A stretch of DNA of 64,000 nt from the NCBI GenBank assembly GCA_905132765.1, contig CAJHQP010000044.1, forward strand, positions 310,001 through 374,000, written 5' to 3'. The translations under genes were made by a program, and so were the position numbers. The stretch is from Moricandia arvensis (taxonomy: Eukaryota; Streptophyta; Magnoliopsida; Brassicales; Brassicaceae). Each line of letters opens with the position of its first letter. Position 1 is the stretch's first letter. Below the pieces are notes generated by a model, which saw only the letters and a list, made by a program, of their open reading frames with translations, was not told the DNA's origin and ran no database searches. Below, one piece after another: positions 23,592 through 34,972 of the stretch.

Positions 23592-24140
23592 CTGAGCCAG
23601 GATTGTAGCCAGAGTTTCCAAGACATGACTGACCATTCCAATTTTGAGCATACACAAACTGCTTCACTCAAGAAACTTAAATTTTGCTGGCTCCCACAAA
23701 GAGGAAACTGAATAAAAACCCGAGACATTGCATCTAATCTACAAAGTGATTGCGACATCCCAAGTACGTTTGCTTTGGTCTGAAAGCAACAGCTCTGAAG
23801 TAACCCGGTGAATGTTTTGTACTGTCAATCAATCTGTTTCATGTTTTTCTAGACTTGGTGACAGACTATGATTATTCATGGACAAAGTTTAGCTGGCTAG
23901 TAATGGAAAATAGGCTGATTCTCCAACTAATTACGATCAGCAATTTTCCAGTTAATAATGATAAAAGCTAATGTTTCTTGTTGATTCTTTAGACGTTGAT
24001 ATATTAGTTTTAAATTTATGCAATTAACTATAACTTGGAAAGTTATCACATGCAAGCGGAGGTATGCAAGCGACAGTTGAATAATAAAAGGAAAAAAATT
24101 TGTTTTAGACTAAAAAAACACTCTCTTAGTCCTAATAGGA
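23592..24140. other. Likely 3' untranslated region and downstream DNA of the SWIM gene
   Basis: Balanced composition continues to about 23950 and then becomes AT-rich. No further gene is recognisable. Poly(A)-signal-like ATAA clusters occur near 24080 but cannot be assigned with confidence. Confidence 0.4.
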
Positions 24141-24860
24141 TAAAAGGTAATTAACTCACACGACTTTCTCGAAGGCCCTAAAAGGTAATAACCCATTGAA
24201 TCTGGTGAGGCTGATTTCAGGTATGATATATGTGGCTAAACAGTTCGACTCTGACTATCATCGCTTGCCTTCTCAGATTTGTCAAAGGTTCCTATGGCTT
24301 TAGTCTTTAGTCTAATCCCTTCACCTGTGAAGATCTAGATTCGGCCATATAGTTTAGCGAACTGTGCTCTATTGTTTCGTTTGGTCTTTAGTGTTTTGCC
24401 GGATCTTATTATGTTCAAACGTGTATTCTCGTTTTGAGGTCTTTGTGAGTGGCTCTTAGCATCTTGTAGCAACGGGTTATGTCTCAAGTCTGAAATGTGG
24501 TGTTCGTTTGGTGGTTCCTTGCTACTAATCCGTGATGATCCTGGATTCCTTCTTTTGTGGAGTGTTGCTGCTTGGCTCTTGGTTTGTGTAGCTCTCGTTG
24601 CTTGCCTCAATCTCAATGTCTTTGGTGGCTTATATGGTTTTGAAGTGTTTCAGTGCGGCTAAGATCTTCGCATGGCTTCGTTGATGGTTTATTCATGTTT
24701 TTGGTGATAGGGTTCTGGCTGCTTGCTTTGTCTATCTCTGTTTATTTCTTTAATGGCTTATTTGATTAGAGGTGAAGTTTCGTTTTTATATTTATGTCTT
24801 AAGTTAGTTTTCTTCTAGCTCCGGTTTTACAAACACTTTACATTAAACAAAACTAAACCA
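24140..24860. other. T/G-rich stretch without a recognisable gene
   Basis: Reads on plus as T-rich with many ttgcttg/cttggtt phrases. A 93-codon minus-strand frame (24335-24616) has no family resemblance. The style is similar to 39600-40212 and 40967-41400, which suggests a shared, unidentified repeat, perhaps a retroelement 3' region. This is inference from texture only. Confidence 0.3.
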
Positions 24861-24909
24861 TTACCATTCTCAATAAGCACGTCCTTGAGTGCGATTTTTT
24901 CACCCAGCT

Positions 24910-25161
24910 GAGAGGTTGATTGTTTTCAGTTTTTAAATTAGTTTTTGATTTTTGTTTTTCAAAATCCTTTTTTAACCATTCAAGCTCTGATTCCCTAAAA
25001 ATTAGGAAAACTAGTTTTGCAAAAAACTTTTTTTACAACCAATCAAGATTTTAAGAAAAAATCTTTCCTATAAACTAGAGAAACCGGTTTTTATATGTTT
25101 TGACCAAATTTCAAAGAAAAACCAAAATCCATGTTTTGGTGTTGTAAAGCGTACGATTAGT

Positions 25162-25203
<42 letters not shown>

Positions 25204-26106
25204 TTTTTCTTTTCCTTTTTTTTTGTAAATATCAGTATAATATACATATATGTACATACTTCCTAATTTTTTGTTTAAGTAATTTTATTTTATTATTTAT
25301 ATTTTTAGTATGGACTATTTTATTAGTTTCCCCTTTAAAAAGTAATATGAAATAATTTATTTGTGTTTCATATCTGTAAAATAAACTTACATAACTAATT
25401 AAATTCTATAATTATAATTATTGAATCATTTTATTAATTAGCAGATACATCAAAAATAACTAAAAATATAAAAATATAAATAATCTATTAATACAATGTA
25501 ATATATTAATTTTGAAAAAGAAGTTTGCCATTCAAGATTAAAGTAAATATTTTTTAAACTTTTATTTACGTATTTTTTTACTAATTATACTTAATTTAAG
25601 ATTTTCTTTTGTAGTATAATATTAAAAAATACAATAATTTTTTTATAGACACAATTAATATATTTTATTTAATCTTAAATAACAAGTAATATTTTAATAT
25701 ATTTAATGATAAAATATAAAATTTACAAATTTATAAGTAACTTTTTATTAATTTAAAATTAAAAATCAGAATCAAGAGTTTAAATGGAAAATACGAAAAA
25801 CAAAAATAAAATATGAAAACCACTTATGTGTTAACTATTTGTAGATTTAACAATGAAAATAGTTTGATTTATTTAATAGTATATTTAAAATATTTTATTG
25901 ATATCTTTGTTTTATTATTTTAAAATAAATTACTATTATTCTTTAGAAAACTTAGATGATACATAAAAATCTAAAATAAAAATCTAAAATTTAAAAACTA
26001 AAACCAAAATCTAAAAACTAAAACTAAAATCTAAAAATTAAAAACCAAAATTTAAAACAAAAAAATTAAATCTAAAAACTAAAAACTAGTGAAACAATCA
26101 GAGCCT
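24910..26106. mobile_element. Possible non-autonomous TIR element, AT-rich
   Basis: The left edge reads GAGAGGTTGATTGTTTTC. The right edge, read inward, gives GATAGGCTCTGATTGTTTC. Both then continue into agtttttA/T-rich sequence. No clear target duplication was found. Inside are a (TA)n run at 25166-25199 and a long series of aaaactaaaatct repeats at 25960-26090. No coding potential. Confidence 0.3.
25166..25199. repeat. (TA)n microsatellite
   Basis: About 16 uninterrupted TA units. Confidence 0.95.
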
Positions 26107-27200
26107 ATCATTTTACCTTAGAGTAGCGATAAAGATATCAACACGGGAGATATATTATAGTTTAAAGTTGTGATACCTTTGCAAACTGGAAGCGATGTTT
26201 ATTGAGAGAACACAAAACAAATGGTGATCTTTGATACAAATAATCAAGAAGACAAAGGGAGATTAACTCCGTATTCTCACTACCCCCTTTCTATTCTTAT
26301 TACCATTTTATCTTTAAACTCCCCAAAGTAGTCTTCATTTATTTCTTTAATTAAATAAATCAACCATAATTCAACTACCTACATGACTCGCATGACAACC
26401 TTAACCAATAAGATTTCCATTGGTCCACATGTCTTCTTCCTCGTGCTCCCTCCTCTTCCTCAACCTCCATAGACGATTTTGAAGCTTCCAAAAACAAGTA
26501 ATTCTTGCTCGTTTTCGTTGATTTGTTTTTTTGTAAAATAACATTTAAACGTCGTGTGTATCATGGGTAATGTATGAAATGTACGATTTGATGATAATTT
26601 GAGAGATTAAAAACAAATTTAAAAACCGTGTTTATATATTTCGGGTATATTGTATGTCCGTTTTTGATGATTTTTTGCTGAAATATTATTAAAAACAAGT
26701 GTATTTCAGCTAGTGTTAAAAAGGAAGATCTAATGAAAATTATAAGAGATTAAAAACAATTTTGAAAACTGTGTTTATAGTTTTTGGGTATATTTTATGT
26801 CCGTTTTGATGATTTTCTGTGTGTAATTTCATTTAAGATGAATTATACATCATGAGTAATGTAAAATCTTAACAATATCGTCTTAAAAGCGGATTAATTA
26901 GTGCAAGGATAAGTTTTGCGTATTACTTAGATAACTAGTTTTGCTAAGGCAATATAGGTTTACTGGAATTACGAATATTACTATATCTACAATTCGACTA
27001 GTATTACTATGTAAAATACTGAAATAAATTAGTATTAATAAGAAAATATTGTACGGTGTGAGAACTAATTCTAAGCATCTTAATAATTATAATTCTAATA
27101 ATATTTCATTTATTCAGGAAAATGAAAAATTTTCTTTGGACAATCATTTGGTTTGATTATGGGGGATATTATACGAAGGATGTGGCTGAAATAAAATGAA
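26107..27200. other. Presumed 5' non-coding region of the second MULE
   Basis: No gene. It contains scattered TTACTA/TAGTAA motifs (for example ctagtattactatg near 27000) that recur at 34975-35580 and 37480-37660 around the second MULE's genes. I could not find a convincing left terminal repeat or target duplication. Confidence 0.4.
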
Positions 27201-27202
27201 TA

Positions 27203-27683
27203 TTGGGAGATGGAGAAGGAGAAGATGAAATTCACACGATTGTGTTGAAGAAATTAGTGGAGGAGATCACTTACCCTGGTTTGGTTGAGCGTATTTGCAG
27301 AAAGATAAAGGTATATGAGTCTAAGGTGGAAATGAAGATTAGTTACTTTCCAATGGTATTGTATTCGTACAAGCCATCATACATCTGGAATGAAGAAGAC
27401 ATTTTTTGTTATCTACTGCAAAGTAAATCATGAGAAGCTTAGAAGTGTTCTACATGTGGAGTTCATCAATGAAGAAGTGCAACTTTCAGAAGAGGATGAT
27501 GAAAATGATGTCTATGTCGGTCTATCTGATAGAGAGGCTATAGAGGCTGGTGTTGAAGAAGGTAGTGAGAATGATGAAATTGATGTCTATGTCGGTCTAT
27601 TCGATAGAGAGACTATAGATGCTGGTGATGAAGATAATCTTGGTGGTGTGCTTACTTTTCACGAAGACATTGAGATGCATGAT
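27203..27683 (+). pseudogene. Second MULE transposase, 5' fragment
   Basis: Two overlapping frames (27203-27433 and 27390 onward) form a protein with an early LVEEITYPGLVERI region and then an acidic part with two DEIDVYVGL-like repeats, matching the N-terminal acidic region of MULE transposases. The frame changes near 27400. The reading is cut at 27683 by the gypsy element and resumes at 32732; the 5-bp duplication ATGAT marks the join. Confidence 0.6.
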
Positions 27684-28232
27684 TGTAGGTGGTGGAATGC
27701 TCCTCTCTGCAAGGTCCACTGAACAAGAGGGCTTGGCCCAAATAAGTTCCAGCGTGGCGAGAGGACGACCCCGCGATTAGCGCCTAAGCGAGCATTAGCT
27801 CGGATAACCCCCGCAGTTAACCGAGTTGATGATCACTTAAGAAAAGGGCGGGACTTGCCTTAGCGGGCCGACCATGGCCCATTTGGCGAAGGCCCGCCAC
27901 GCCAGCAAACAACTCGCTGGGCCGGAAGGCGCTATAAAAGAAAGATGGAAGGGAACAAGCAAGGGGGAGAAAAATCACTCTTACTCACAAGGCGGCTAGA
28001 ACTAGGGTTTTCACTCTTGTACTCTCGATTCCGACTTGTACTCTTTCGGATCTATACGGACGGCTTAGCTCTCCGAGCATCGCCGTTTCGCCTCTTGTTT
28101 CCCTATTTGTAACCAACTTTCTTGTCAATCAAATCAATCTTCCACTCATAAATAGTAAAAAACGCCTTCGGAATAACCCACCGACGAGTCTCGTCCACTC
28201 ATTCACTGAAAAGATCGAACTCGGTTCAAACA
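27684..28232 (+). repeat. 5' LTR of the gypsy element
   Basis: 549 bp, TG..CA ends. A TATA box (GCTATAAAAG) lies at 27931-27940, giving a likely transcription start about 30 bp downstream. Pairs with 32178-32726. Confidence 0.92.
27931..27940 (+). promoter_or_regulatory. TATA box of the gypsy LTR promoter
   Basis: GCTATAAAAG in GC-richer context; the identical sequence is in the 3' LTR near 32425. Its position within the LTR fits a retrotransposon promoter. Confidence 0.6.
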
Positions 28233-28276
28233 GTTGGCGCCCACCGTGGGGTAAACGAAGTAGCGTCAACACTAGG

Positions 28277-30441
28277 ATGAGTCCCAGTAACGATTCGACC
28301 TCCGGCGACGAGGCGAACGCTGTAGGTCCGACCCCCGACATCGCCGCGCCGCTCGCTCCGACCTTCATCGACTCTGTCATGGAGCGCCTTGCTCGCCAAG
28401 ACGAAGCCCAAAAGACGACGAACGAGCAACTAGCAGCTATCGCCGCCATACTCGCCAACCCGACAACGGCGGAGAGCACTTGTCGACGGCCCGACGATTT
28501 CTTTTCAACACAAACCCTACCCCAACTCCGGCGAACCAAAACATCCCGACCGCGATAGCGGACGACTCCGCGCCTCTAAGGAACGGTACGGATCTACAAA
28601 CCGTCCAGGAAATCGCCGCGCTCAAGCAAGCTCTTCTCGATATAAACTCGAAGATTCACGGAGTTACGACCTCCGCCCCACTCATTGAGAGTGTCCTCGT
28701 GGACACTCTCCGGATTCCGTTCACCGGCAAGATAGCCGACGTCAGACTTCGCAAAATGGACAAGTTCCGCTTGCCGACCTACGACGGGCTATCAGATCCA
28801 ACGGCGCACATCACGTCCTTCAACATCGCCATGAGGCGACATAACTTCCCCGACGGAGAACGAGACGCCGCTTATTGCCAACTCTTCGTCGAAAGCCTCG
28901 CCGGCGTGGCCCTCACTTGGTTCACCAACCTCCCGGAGAACTCCGTCGACAGCTTCTACGACCTATCGTCCATGTTCTTAAAAAACTACATAATGTTCAC
29001 ACGCGAAGAAGCTACCGCATCCGACCTTTGGAACTTGGCCCAAGCACAAGGACAAAGCCTCCGCAGCTTCATGGAGAAATTCAAAGGGATTGTTTCGAAG
29101 GTCAAAGTCCCGGATAGCATCGCCGTCGATGCCCTCATGAATACCCTGTACGTGCATTCAAAGTTCCAAGACGACCTCTATCGCCATCCGACTAAGTCAC
29201 TCTCTGACGCCATAGCTCGGTCCAACAACTTTATCCGCATGGAAGAAGATACTAAAGCAATCATCAGCAAACAAAACGCTACGAAACAAGCATCATCCAA
29301 GAGCAGCGATGCTCGTACAGAGCCACGGCAACACACCTCTGGTGATAAACAAAACGCAAAGAAGAGTTTCGTCTACGTAGTTGACAAGGACGACCTCTCA
29401 GGCTCAAACGTCGTGGTTCGAGCAAAAGGATGGAACCACAGGGAAAAGGCAGACGATGACGAGCAAAAGCCACCAGGCCCGTCCGAAGAATCAGGATCGA
29501 AACCGGAGGAACCAGATAAATATTGCTCCTACCACAAAAGCAAGAAGCACAACACGAAGGAATGCAAAGTACAGTACGAACATTTCCTCTCGTCTATAGC
29601 CAGTGGCAAGCTTGGCATCGAGCCTCCCAAATCCAAATCGAAGGAGAACAATTGGAGTAAGAACAAAGAGAAAAGAATCCAGAAGACGAAAGGTAAAACT
29701 CCGCAAGCCGAACTTAAGACGACGTCAGCGCAAACCGCCGCGATCACACAGGAGAAAGACGACTCCTCCGCTGAGAAGGACAACCGACGCCGAGTCGAGG
29801 TGATACTCGCGCGTCCCGAGCGATCAACCAACGATGCTAGCTCGTCCCCGACTGCTCAACAATTACTCAACCCGCAACGAACCAGCGACGAGATCGACGA
29901 CTCCGATCTACGACACAAGCTTAAACGTAAAAAAACTGAAGTCAGCGGAATCTCTTTCGACCACGCGAGCCCATCTCCAACCGATCTTAGATCCACCATT
30001 AACGACCTCAAAGCGAGGAAAGAGGATCTCCTTTGCAGCGACCTCCGCAACACCCTCAATTCGAGGAAAGAGGATCTCCGGATCAAGCTTAATCAAACGA
30101 AGAATTCCGATCTACAACGACAATTAGAAATAGGGGCTGTTGAGGAAACGACGAGCCAAGAACTCACATTACCGAGCTCCGACCTGCGAGACAAAATTTG
30201 TCGTAGACGCATAAACGTGATAATGGGCGGTTCCCCCCCTTGCGGAGAATCAGTCCGCTCGATCAACAACCATCAAAGGCAGCCTAGAAACTCCCAGCGT
30301 TGGCCAACAAAGCCCGAGAATGATCCAACGATCACTTTCTCAGCTGAGGACGCCGTTGGGGTGAGTATGCCTCATAACGACCCGTTGCTCATTGAGCTTG
30401 GTATCGGAGCCTGCGACGTCACCAAGGTCCTGGTTGACACA
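28277..30441 (+). pseudogene. gypsy gag, ending at the protease active site
   Basis: An N-terminal frame opens at ATG 28277 (MSPSNDSTSGDE). It must shift near 28480 into the main frame, so one frameshift is present. The main frame has the retrotransposon capsid-like region (LPTYDGLSDPTAHI, ALTWFTNLPENSVDS), a Cys/His knuckle-like CSYHKSKKHNTKEC, a basic low-complexity part with repeated SDLR motifs, and the INVIMGGSPP motif I associate with Tat-lineage gag ends. The frame reaches the protease motif LVDT and meets TGA at 30442-30444 where DTGSS would be expected. Gag packages the RNA in cytoplasmic particles. Confidence 0.8.
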
Positions 30442-32124
30442 TGAAGCTCGGTTGACCTCGTTTTCCTCAAAACGCTCGAGAAAATGTAAATCGACTTAAG
30501 TTTACTCAAGCCATCAAATCGGTCACTAACCGGTTTCAATGGAGTCTCCGAAGAAATGATTGGGACGATCCGACTCCCGGTCTTTGCCGAAGGGGTCACC
30601 CGGACGGTCAAGTTCTCCGTGGTCGGAACCGACGCTCCCTACCATGCGATCCTGGGAACTCCGTGGCTGCATTCAATGAAAGCGATTTCCTCGACCTATC
30701 ACCAGTGCGTCAAGTTTCCGGGCAATGATGGACACATCCGGACGATCCACGGCGACCAACAAGCAGCCCGCGATCTTCTTGTCGCTAACGTTAAACTCCA
30801 ACGACAGCCACCGAGGGTGAACGCCGTTGCCAAGCCACTCAACAAGGTATTCCCACAAAAAGACGAGGTCATTGAAATCCAGATTGATAAGGACGACCCA
30901 TCGAAGGTCGTGCGTATCAGAGCCCTCATCTCAGACGAGATACAGCAGACGATCATCGCATTCCTTAAAGAGAACGTCTCGACATTCGCATGGACGACCT
31001 CCGATATGAAGGGCATAGATTCAAAGATCACGTCGCACGAGCTTAACGTCGACCCAACTTTCAAGCCAATACGGCAGAAGCGACGTAAGCTCGGACCTGA
31101 ACGATCCAAAGTCGTCAACGAGGAAGTCGATCGTCTGCTCGCAGCAGGTTCCATTTCTGAGGTACGATATCCCGACTGGCTCGCCAATCCGGTGGTCGTA
31201 AAGAAGAAGAACAGAAAGTGGCGCGTCTGCGTAGATTTCACAGACTTGAACAAAGCATGCCCAAAAGACAGTTTTCCTCTACCGAACATAGATAGATTGG
31301 TAGAGTCAACCGCATGAAACGAGCTTCTGTCGTTCATGGGTGCTTTCTCTGGATACAACCAGATATCAATACACCCGAATGATCGCGAAAAAACCGCGTT
31401 CATAACTGACAGGGGGACTTTCGCCTACAACGTAATGCCATTTGGACTCAAAAACGCCGGCGCGACCTACCAACGTCTAGTCAACCGTATGTTCGCTGAA
31501 AAGTTGGGCGAGACGATGGAAGTCTACATAGACGACATGATGGTTAAGTCTCGCCGAGCTAACGATCACCCGCACCCCCTACGCGCATGCTTCGAAACAC
31601 TAAACAACTACGGCATGAAACTCAACCCCGCCAAATGCACGTTTGGGGTCCAATCATGCGAATTCCTCAGACACATAGTTACACAGCGAGGAATCGAAGC
31701 TAACCCGAAACAGATCTCAGCGATCCTCGATCTCCCGAGCCCAAAGAACAGCCGCGAGGTTCAAAGACTAACATGACGCATCGCAGCGTTAAACCGATTC
31801 ATCTCCTGCTCGACGGACAAGTGCCTCCCTTTTTACGAGCTCTTGTGGGGAAACAAGCGCTTTATCTGGGATGATAAGTGCGAAGAGGCTTTCGCTCAAC
31901 TCAAGGTCTACCTGACTACACCGCCAGTTCTAGCAAAACCAGAAGCCGGCGACACCCTTTACTTGTACATCGCGGTCTCCCAGACAGCGGTCAGTAGCGT
32001 CCTAATCAAAGAAGACCGCGGTGAGCAAAACCCCGTATTCTATACGAGCAAGCAAAACGACCCAGCGGGCAACCGTCCAGGAGGGCAGCGTGGACCAACC
32101 CTATTGTTCAAACGGACCAAATGA
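30442..32124 (+). pseudogene. gypsy pol fragment: protease and reverse transcriptase with in-frame stops
   Basis: Continues the gag frame without frameshift. Seen in order: protease remnant (SSVDLVFLKTLEKM); linker; reverse transcriptase with VDFTDLNKACPKDSFPLP, FSGYNQI, FGLKNAGATYQR and the catalytic YIDDMMVKS; and the beginning of RNase H (PVLAKPEAGDTLYLYIAVS, NPVFYTSKQ). Stops in this frame: TGA 30442-30444, TAA 30487-30489, TGA 31315-31317 (where TAGNELLSF is expected) and TGA 31774-31776 (where LTGRIAALN is expected). After TSKQ homology ends; about 50 bp of unrelated reading leads to TGA 32122-32124. RNase H remainder and integrase are absent. Confidence 0.8.
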
Positions 32125-32177
32125 CTAGATCCGCCCCGACTCAAGCCATAACTCGGTGACAGATCTGGGGGACTTAC

Positions 32178-32726
32178 TGTAGGTGGTGGAATGCTCCTCT
32201 CTGTAAGGCCCACTGAACAAGAGGGCTTGGCCCAAATAAGCTCCAGCGTGGCGAGAGGACGACCCCGCGATTAGCGCCTAAGCGAGCATTAGCTCGGATA
32301 ACCCCCGCAGTTAACCGAGTTAATGATCACTTAAGAAAAGGGCGGGACTTGCCTTAGCGGGCCGACCATGGCCCATTTGGCGAAGGCCCGCCACGCCAGC
32401 AAACAACTCGCTGGGCCGGAAGGCGCTATAAAAGAAAGATGGAAGGGAACAAGCAAGGGGGAGAAAAATCACTCTTACTCACAAGGCGGCTAGAACTAGG
32501 GTTTTCACTCTTGTACTCTCGATTCCGACTTGTACTCTTTCGGATCTATACGGACGGCTTAGCTCTCCGAGCATCGCCGTTTCGCCTCTTGTTTCCCTAT
32601 TTGTAACCAACTTTCTTGTCAATCAAATCAATCTTCCACTCATAAATAGTAAAAAACGCCTTCGGAATAACCCACCGACGAGTCCCGTCCACTCATTCAC
32701 TGAAAAGACCGAACTCGGTTCAAACA
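32178..32726 (+). repeat. 3' LTR of the gypsy element
   Basis: 549 bp. Differs from the 5' LTR at six transition sites by eye count, with no indels. Confidence 0.92.
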
Positions 32727-32731
32727 ATGAT

Positions 32732-34972
32732 GGTGTCAATCAGGCACGGGATGATGGTATGAATTTGGTTATATAGATCAAGAATTTATAACCAAGGAGG
32801 CAGCAAAAATTCTTATTCAGACAACTTCTTATCAAAAATGTTTTGAGTTTGATATAATGAAGTTGGATACCAAGAGATATGTGGTTAAATTCCGAGGAGC
32901 CAAAGATGGCTGCAAATGGCTTGTCCGAGTTGCAATGTTAAAGAGTTCAGATATTTGGATGGTTAGAAATTACATCAAATAACATACATGTTTTGTTGTT
33001 ACAGGAACACTACCTGATAGAGAGGCTAATGATATTGAAGTTATTGGTGGTATGCTCACTTTTCACGAAGACATTGAGAAACATGAGAATGTCACCAAAA
33101 GAGATGAACATGTGTTTGGAGATACATAAGTAGGACCACCTGATGACTATCAGCCACGAGATGATGGTATGTATTTGGTTTTAGGTCAAGAATTTACCAC
33201 CAAGGAGGCAACAAAAAATCATATTCAGATCGCTTCACATCAAAAGTGTTTTGAGTTTGATATAATTAAGTCTGAATACTAAGAGATTTGTGATTAAATG
33301 CCAAGGAGCCAAAGAAAGTTGTAAGTGGTTTATGCGAGTTGCAAAGTTACAAAATTCAAATCTTTTGATGGTTAGAAGTTATATTAAGCAACATACATGT
33401 TCTGTTGTTACTACAAGAACACTGCGTGATAGAAGGAAAGACACACCACAAATCGTTGCATCTGTTTTGATTCAAGATTATCCTGGTACATTTGACACAC
33501 CAATTCCTAAAGTTCTGATAAATTTGGTTCATCGCAAGATTGGTGTGAAAGTATCATACACTTCGGCATGGAGAGGAAAAATAGAAGCTGGTAAGGAAGT
33601 GCGAGGAAGTCTAGAAGAGAGTTTTACTTTATTATATAGTTATATATGTGCACATGCTGGAGCAAACATAAATTGTCACAAGAACTCGTGTTGAAGTGGA
33701 TGAGGCCCAAAATTTTAAGTATCTGTTTTTTTTTCCCTGGGAGCTAGCATAGAAGGGTTCTTTGCGATGAGGAAAGTCGTCATTGTGGATGCAACACACC
33801 TCACGAATTTTTTTGGTGGAGTTCTCCTTGTTGCGACTGCTCATGATCCCGATCATCACCCCTATCCAATTGCTTTTGGTGTAGCATATGGTGAGAATGA
33901 TGAAAGTTGGATACAATTTATGGAACAATTGAAAATAATGATATTCAATGTCCCAGGATTAATGTTTCTTTTAGATAGAAACAAAACCTTGATCAAGTCA
34001 GTACGTCTAGTGTTCCCTGAGGCCGAACATGGGTATTGTATATGGAATATATCTCAAAATGTTAAAGGTTATGTCCATAACAACAAAGATACTTTTGCAT
34101 TCAAGTTTAGGAAATGCACATACGTTTGTACAGAGGCGGAGTTCAAGTACCTTTATCATGCTTTTTGCAGGAAGTATCCTAATGCAGCGGTGTATAATGA
34201 CAAAAGTGTTTGAAGAGAAGAAATAGGCTAGATGTTACTTTCAAAGAGATATGTACAATGTTGACACCACCAATTCAGTAGGATCTTTTAATGGTGTCAT
34301 TAAGAATGCGAGAAAGTATACCTTACTACCAATGTTTGATGTAATCATTTCAAAAATGGCTGAATGGTTTAACAAATATAGGAAGAAGGCAGCTGAGATA
34401 CCATACACAATGAAGTTTGTGCCTATTTTGGAAACTGAAATGTCTAAAAGATATGTTGAAGCAGAATTTCTCACGGTTGAAGAGTTAAACAACTTCATCT
34501 TGAGTACAGTGTGCATGATTCTGACGGGAATGTTTATACTGTTGATATGGCTATGAAAATTTGCAGCTGTGAGCAATTTGATAAAGACAAATACCTTTGT
34601 GTGCATGGAGTAGCTGCTGCCACATTCATTACTAAGGCAGTTGGAAGGGAACTCCATCTATCTGAGTATTGTTCAAAATACTATTTAGTGGAGCAATGGG
34701 CTTTGGCTTATCACATGACAATATATCTTATTCCTCATATATCTGATTGAGTTATACCAGAAGATGTTAGAGCAAAGAAAATACTTTCTCCAGATTTTGA
34801 AAAGAAGAAAGGAAAATCACAACAAAAAAGATTTCCATCAGTAGGAGAATCCCGTGGAAGAGAAAAAAGAGACAGAGGGGGATCTAGAGGGATTTCCAGA
34901 GGCACATACAAAGCCAGGGGAGGAGGTATGACATCATATTTTGAATGTGGAAGTGGTTCGGGTACTACCTAA
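32732..34972 (+). pseudogene. Second MULE transposase, main part, decayed
   Basis: Continues the gene cut at 27683. It has MuDR-type DNA-binding regions (CQGAKESCKWFMRVAKL, RSYIKQHTCSV), then a MULE transposase domain: VVIVDATHL (first Asp), FLLDRNKTLI (second Asp), EHGYCIW, and SVGSFNGVIKNARKY where a catalytic Glu is expected but Gly is read. A SWIM zinc finger CSCEQFDKDKYLCVH follows, and a basic Arg/Gly-rich tail ends at TAA 34972. It is broken by several frame changes and stops (near 33290, 33695-33760, 34213, 34550, 34748). A segment of about 410 bp is duplicated in tandem: 27649-27683 plus 32732-33050, against 33050-33460. Confidence 0.7.

Larger units (their letters stand above)
27684..32726 (+). 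mobile_element. Young Ty3/gypsy LTR element (Tat-like), internally deleted
   Basis: Two 549-bp LTRs (27684-28232, 32178-32726), each starting TGTAGG and ending AAACA, flanked by ATGAT at 27679-27683 and 32727-32731. A primer-binding-like stretch GTTGGCGCCCACC directly follows the 5' LTR, and a purine-rich ATCTGGGGGACTTA lies just before the 3' LTR. By eye the LTRs differ at six positions, all transitions (about 1.1%). The internal part encodes gag, protease and reverse transcriptase and stops early in RNase H; the rest of RNase H and the integrase are missing, so movement would need helper proteins. It is clearly more GC-rich than its surroundings. Confidence 0.9.

Noticed and set aside
30699..31403. 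234-codon minus-strand reading frame inside gypsy pol
   Set aside because: Shadow of the reverse transcriptase frame; no family resemblance.
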